Shown piece by piece: positions 60,087-64,000 of a DNA stretch of 64,000 nucleotides (the stretch's first letter is position 1; the number at the start of each line of letters is the position of its first letter). The translations under genes were made by a program, and so were the position numbers. Location of the stretch: contig CAJNDS010002160.1 in the NCBI GenBank assembly GCA_905221605.1, positions 419,001 to 483,000 on the forward strand, given 5' to 3'. The DNA comes from Symbiodinium natans. Lineage: Eukaryota; Sar; Dinophyceae; Suessiales; Symbiodiniaceae. Below the pieces are notes generated by a model. The model was not told the origin of the DNA and did not search any database. It was given only the letters and a program-made list of their open reading frames with translations.

Positions 60087-62768
60087 GGGTTTACTACCCC
60101 CCTCTATACTACCCCCCCTAGGCTCCCCCCCAGACTAGGGGGGTGTAAGTGTTGGGGGGGGGGGGACCCCCTAGGGTACATTTCCGAGCCCTGTCTATGT
60201 AGGCAGCACCCCCCCCACAGGACATTTTTATACCTACATCTGTAATCTCCTTGGTCCGCCTCGCGTTCGCGAAACCCCCCCCGCATTACATTACCCACCC
60301 CCCCCCACATTACATTTCCAGCTTCTTTGTATAGGGTTCAACGGCTTGGCAGGGCTGGGTACAGTGTAGGGTTTGGGTTATGTTTTCGGCAGGCTGAGGG
60401 TTTGGGCTGCTGTCGTTGAAAATATGCAGAGGCGATTCCAGTCCTTGTTTGTCTGCGGTCGCTCACACCTGTGAGGGCTCAGAAAGCAGATTCGTTTTGC
60501 TGAGCTGGCCATGTGGTGCAGCCTGGAGCCCTGGACAAGCTGGCCATGAAAAAGAATCACTTCCAAGCACCGCCATAAGCCCTACAGGCCGAGAATCCCC
60601 GAACCGGAGAAACCCCTGCAGCCCAAATTCCCAAATTCCTGTAACCTAAACTCAGGTACCGGGTGGTCTGCTTAAAGAGAGGGTGTCCTCTTGTTTTCAG
60701 GTTGCAAGAACCGTGACATGACAGACACATCCGGCCCCTGGAGCTTCGAAACCATTCGAAACCTAGGCATTCGAAAATTGCTCCATGAGGCATTCGAACC
60801 TCTAATTGTTTTCTAATCCCTTTTAGCCCCTAAGCCCCAGGCCCTATACCGCCTATGCCGTAAAACCGGGGGCAGCTGCTCAGCCATTGCGGTTTCCAGC
60901 TTCTGCGACGCCGAGGCTTTGGGGTTTAGGGTTCTGAAAGGGTTCTGATTTTTTCTAGGAGTTGTAGGATTTTCTTTAGGGATGTTACGGCAGCTAGGGC
61001 CTGCTAGGGTTGAGGACGGTAGGGTTCAAGAACAGGGCCAGGCCCCACTTGCATCCTTGTTTATGCGAAAGCAAGCTTGTTCTCTGATCAATAGGCTTCC
61101 GAAAGGGGTAAGGTTTTGGGCTTTTGGTTTAGGGCTTCGGGGGTCGAAGCAGTCAGTTCACACATAGTGGCTGCTGCGGTCAGTCCTCACACAGTGGCTG
61201 GGCCTTTGCTCAACCTAGTTTCCACGAGGTGCCATGTCGCCTTCCAATGGGGATCGACTCTGCAGGCCAGGCTGTGAGTAGGTGAAAACACCTGCAGACC
61301 CAACCTGGGCCAGAAATCCATTTCGGAACAGACTTGGGTCTGCAAATTCAATCCAATTCGGTGATTCTTAAGAATCACAGAAGGGAGAAGGGGTACCGCC
61401 GTGCCAGCAGGCCGGGGCTCACGCAGTCCGACAGGGAGAAACCAGGCAGGAGAGAGATCCCAGGCCTGACTGCGTGAGCCCCGGCCTGCTGGCACGGCGG
61501 TACCCCTTCTCCCTTCTGTGATTCTTAAGAATCACCGAATTGGATTGAATTTGCAGACCCAAGTCTGTTCCGAAATGGATTTCTGGCCCAGGTTGGGTCT
61601 GCAGGTGTTTTCACCTACTCACAGCCTGGCCTGCAGAGTCGATCCCCATTGGAAGGCTACATGGGACCTCGTGGAAACTAGGTTGAGCAAAGGCCCAGCC
61701 ACTGTGTGATGACTGACCGCAGCAGCCACTATGTGAGAACTGACTGCTTCGACCCCCGAAGCCCTAAACCAAAAGCCCAAAACCTTACCCCTTTCGGAAG
61801 CCTATTGATCAGAGAACAAGCTTGCTTTCGCGTAAACAAGGATGCAAAAGTGGGGCCTGGCCCTGTTCTTGAACCCTACCGTCCTCAACCCTAGCAGGCC
61901 CTAGCTGCCGTAACATCCCTAAAGAAAATCCTACAACTCCTAGGAAAAAATCAGAACCCTTTCAGAACCCTAAACCCCAAAGCCTCGGCGTCGCAGAAGC
62001 TGGAAACCGCAATGGCTGAGCAGCTGCCCCCGGTTTTACGGCATAGGCGGTATAGGGCCTGGGGCTTAGGGGCTAAAAGGGATTAGAAAACAATTAGAGG
62101 TTCGAATGCCTCATGGAGCAATTTTCGAATGCCTAGGTTTCGAATGGTTTCGAAGCTCCAGGGGCCGGATGTGTCTGTCATGTCACGGTTCTTGCAACCT
62201 GAAAACAAGAGGACACCCTCTCTTTAAGCAGACCACCCGGTACCTGAGTTTAGGTTACAGGAATTTGGGAATTTGGGCTGCAGGGGTTTCTCCGGTTCGG
62301 GGATTCTCGGCCTGTAGGGCTTATGGCGGTGCTTGGAAGTGATTCTTTTTCATGGCCAGCTTGTCCAGGGCTCCAGGCTGCACCACATGGCCAGCTCAGC
62401 AAAACGAATCTGCTTTCTGAGCCCTAATAAATGTGGCAGGGCGTGCGAGCGACCATAACCGACCGGTATAAAAAATTGTACTAAAATTATGCCGGCCCAA
62501 CCTGGAAATGTAACCTGAGGGGGGGTTTTGGGATGTCCCGGAAGATCTGCCGACATTTTGGACGTTCAACACTCCCCAACCGGAAAAATGTAACCTAGGG
62601 GGGGGCACCCCTCCACGTGTCTGGGCGGCACTCTGAAAACAGCCGAACGCCCCCCCCAGATTACATTAACAAGGGCCCCCCTAGCCCCCAGAATTAAAGC
62701 CTGCCTAAGGTTAATTAAGGGTGGAACCTAGACGGGGGGGGTAGTATAGAGGGGGGTGTAAACCCGTT
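60087..62768. mobile_element. Foldback element with ~955-bp arms and C-rich termini
   Basis: The inner arms 60474-61428 and 61468-62425 are nearly identical inverted copies around a 39-base spacer, differing at a few percent of positions. The outer flanks diverge, but the outermost ends match again: GGGTTTACTACCCCCCTCTA on the left, and on the right the complement of GGGTTTACACCCCCCTCTAT, both followed by ACTACCCCCC. Between outer end and inner arm both sides carry TACATTTCC- and CCCCCTAGG-type motifs. No transposase frame is visible, so it would be non-autonomous. The mirrored 78-codon frames are a by-product of the symmetry. Confidence 0.85.
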
Positions 62769-62769
62769 G

Positions 62770-63150
62770 GCCAGGACCAAACCCCTAAAGCCACAGGCCT
62801 GGCCGCCACCACGATCCCAGGATTCGCTGTGGTTCTGCCAGAGCAGCGCCTGGACGCCGAATCGGACGCTTCTTCTACCACACGACAAGGTCAGAAGTCC
62901 CGACAAAAACCCTGGCAAGTCGAAACAATAGACCCGTGGACCATCTCGGTAAAGTTGTGCTAAAAGAAATTGTTGGGGCGACCGGGTGGCCAGGACTTGC
63001 AGTGCTTGGCAACCTCCGGACATTGGCATTCCCTAAGCCCTTGAACCCGAGTTCCTACACCTGGGCCCAATGCCTGGTAGCCACGCACAGTGACCTCCCC
63101 AGCTGCAGAGAGCTCTGGAGAGGGATCCTGCAGAGGGGATCCCCTTGGGG
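62770..63150. other. Unassigned, both strands open
   Basis: Minus reads LAQLYRDGPRVYCFDLPGFL and plus reads LKEIVGATGWPGLAVLGNLR over the same region; neither can be preferred. Confidence 0.3.
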
Positions 63151-63169
63151 TTGGGCTTGCCAGTTTGGG

Positions 63170-63420
63170 TTAAGGGTTTAGGATTTTTTAGGGTTTAGGG
63201 TTTCGGGTTTCGGGTTTAGGGTTTGGAGGGTTCAGGGTTCAGGGTTCAGGGTTTAGGGTTTAGGGTTAAGGGTTTAGGGTTTAGGGTTTAGGGTTCAGGG
63301 TTCAGGGTTCAGGGTTCAGGGTTCAGGGTTCAGGGTTCAGGGTTCAGGGTTCAGGGTTCAGGGTTCAGGGTTCAGGGTTCAGGGTTTAGGGTTTAGGGTT
63401 TAGGGTTTAGGGTTTAGGGC
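63170..63420. repeat. TTTAGGG array with a TTCAGGG block
   Basis: About 33 units; 63293-63385 consists of about 13 consecutive TTCAGGG. Confidence 0.97.
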
Positions 63421-63774
63421 TTCTGCAAACAATCACTCAGACGGTCTGCGTCCACTTGGAGACTAAACTACAGAGTTTAGGGCTTCCCAAGTGGGTTTTG
63501 GGCCTTAGGGGTTTGGGTATCAAGGCCACGGCCGTTTCTTTAGAGCTGAGACCGGGTCTGGGTTTCGGGCTTAGGGGGTCCACAATGGGTGCGCGTGGTC
63601 CGAGAAAGTGAGCCTCCTCACTAAACCTCGGCAAAAGGAACTAGAATCCTAGCGCAGCCTTCATGATTCTCGGTATGTTTACCAGCCAAGAATGCCTCGG
63701 ACCCCCAAAATCCTAAGTCCGAACCCCCCAAAAAACCCCAAATCCCAACCCCAGGCCACAAATACCCCCACAAA

Positions 63775-63880
63775 GTCCGGTCAACCGACCTCTCAACACT
63801 AGGAGCCTCTGTGTCGAAGACGGTCATAAAGAGGTGCGGCAGGTGAACTGGCCCCTCCTGCATGCCCTGCCAATCCAAAG
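63775..63880 (-). CDS. Possible exon, unknown product
   Basis: Minus frame DWQGMQEGPVHLPHLFMTVF then DTEAPSVERSVDRTL. Splice limits not fixed; the sequence left of it is decayed C-rich heptamer. Confidence 0.45.
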
Positions 63881-64000
63881 CAAAAAATTTGAGGGGGGGG
63901 CGGGGGTTAATTTAGACTTCCAACGTCATATCCCCTAACGTTTAACTCTCTACCTGAATTGAGGTTCGCGAAGTCTTCGAAACCATTTTATAGACCTATC

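Noticed and set aside
60557-62342. Identical 78-codon frames on opposite strands
   Set aside because: Consequence of the foldback symmetry; no domain and no independent support.

Overview
The window reads as nuclear DNA of a dinoflagellate, most likely a Symbiodiniaceae/Suessiales-type genome; the species cannot be fixed from sequence alone. Three things support this. Telomere-type TTTAGGG/CCCTAAA heptamers are scattered through the whole window. Introns that can be modelled use GC and GA 5' splice sites as often as GT (for example AAG^GCAAGG and GAG^GACCAC), with AG^G acceptors. Two genes join an N-terminal ubiquitin-like 'LSGEE' domain to long ankyrin-repeat tracts, a combination common in dinoflagellates. 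Nothing bacterial (operons, Shine-Dalgarno sites, tRNA clusters) was seen.

Layout. 0-8 kb: very short exons, mostly minus strand, between heptamer arrays. 8.3-9.5 kb: an intronless ubiquitin-like/ankyrin gene (minus). 10-21 kb: more isolated 40-105 bp exons, arrays and small inverted-repeat elements. 22-32.35 kb: the best gene in the window, a minus-strand gene of at least 17 exons encoding a secreted modular protein of about 1,200 residues. It has a signal peptide, a coiled coil, N-glycosylation sequons and six tandem ~45-residue modules around the motifs YWLVTG and GKMVY. I do not recognise the module family. 33-47 kb: short exons among the largest heptamer-variant arrays. 47.4-49.4 kb: a four-exon ubiquitin-like/ankyrin gene (minus) that joins in frame to 540 aa. 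50-59 kb: short exons of several genes, a tandem duplication at 54.4-55.7 kb and a plus-strand gene at 56.6-57.5 kb. 60.1-62.8 kb: a foldback element with arms of about 955 bp. 62.8-64 kb: an array and one exon.

Two mobile-sequence themes dominate. (1) At least five families of 80-170 bp inverted-repeat elements occur in several copies; many end in sequences that act as splice sites, and in the 22-32 kb gene they coincide with introns, so they behave as introners. (2) Blocks of telomeric heptamer occur at more than fifty interstitial sites in both orientations. Two blocks are flanked by perfect 18-bp direct repeats, which is direct evidence of insertion with target duplication. Many blocks have drifted to one local variant (TTGAGGG, TTTAGGC, TTTAGGGGG, CCCTAAAA, TTATTAGGG, TTCAGGG), and some lie directly against exon boundaries.

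Limits: exon calls rest on open frame, residue composition, phase agreement and splice-site fit, without transcripts or searches. In GC-rich segments both strands are often open, so strand can be uncertain; confidences reflect this.
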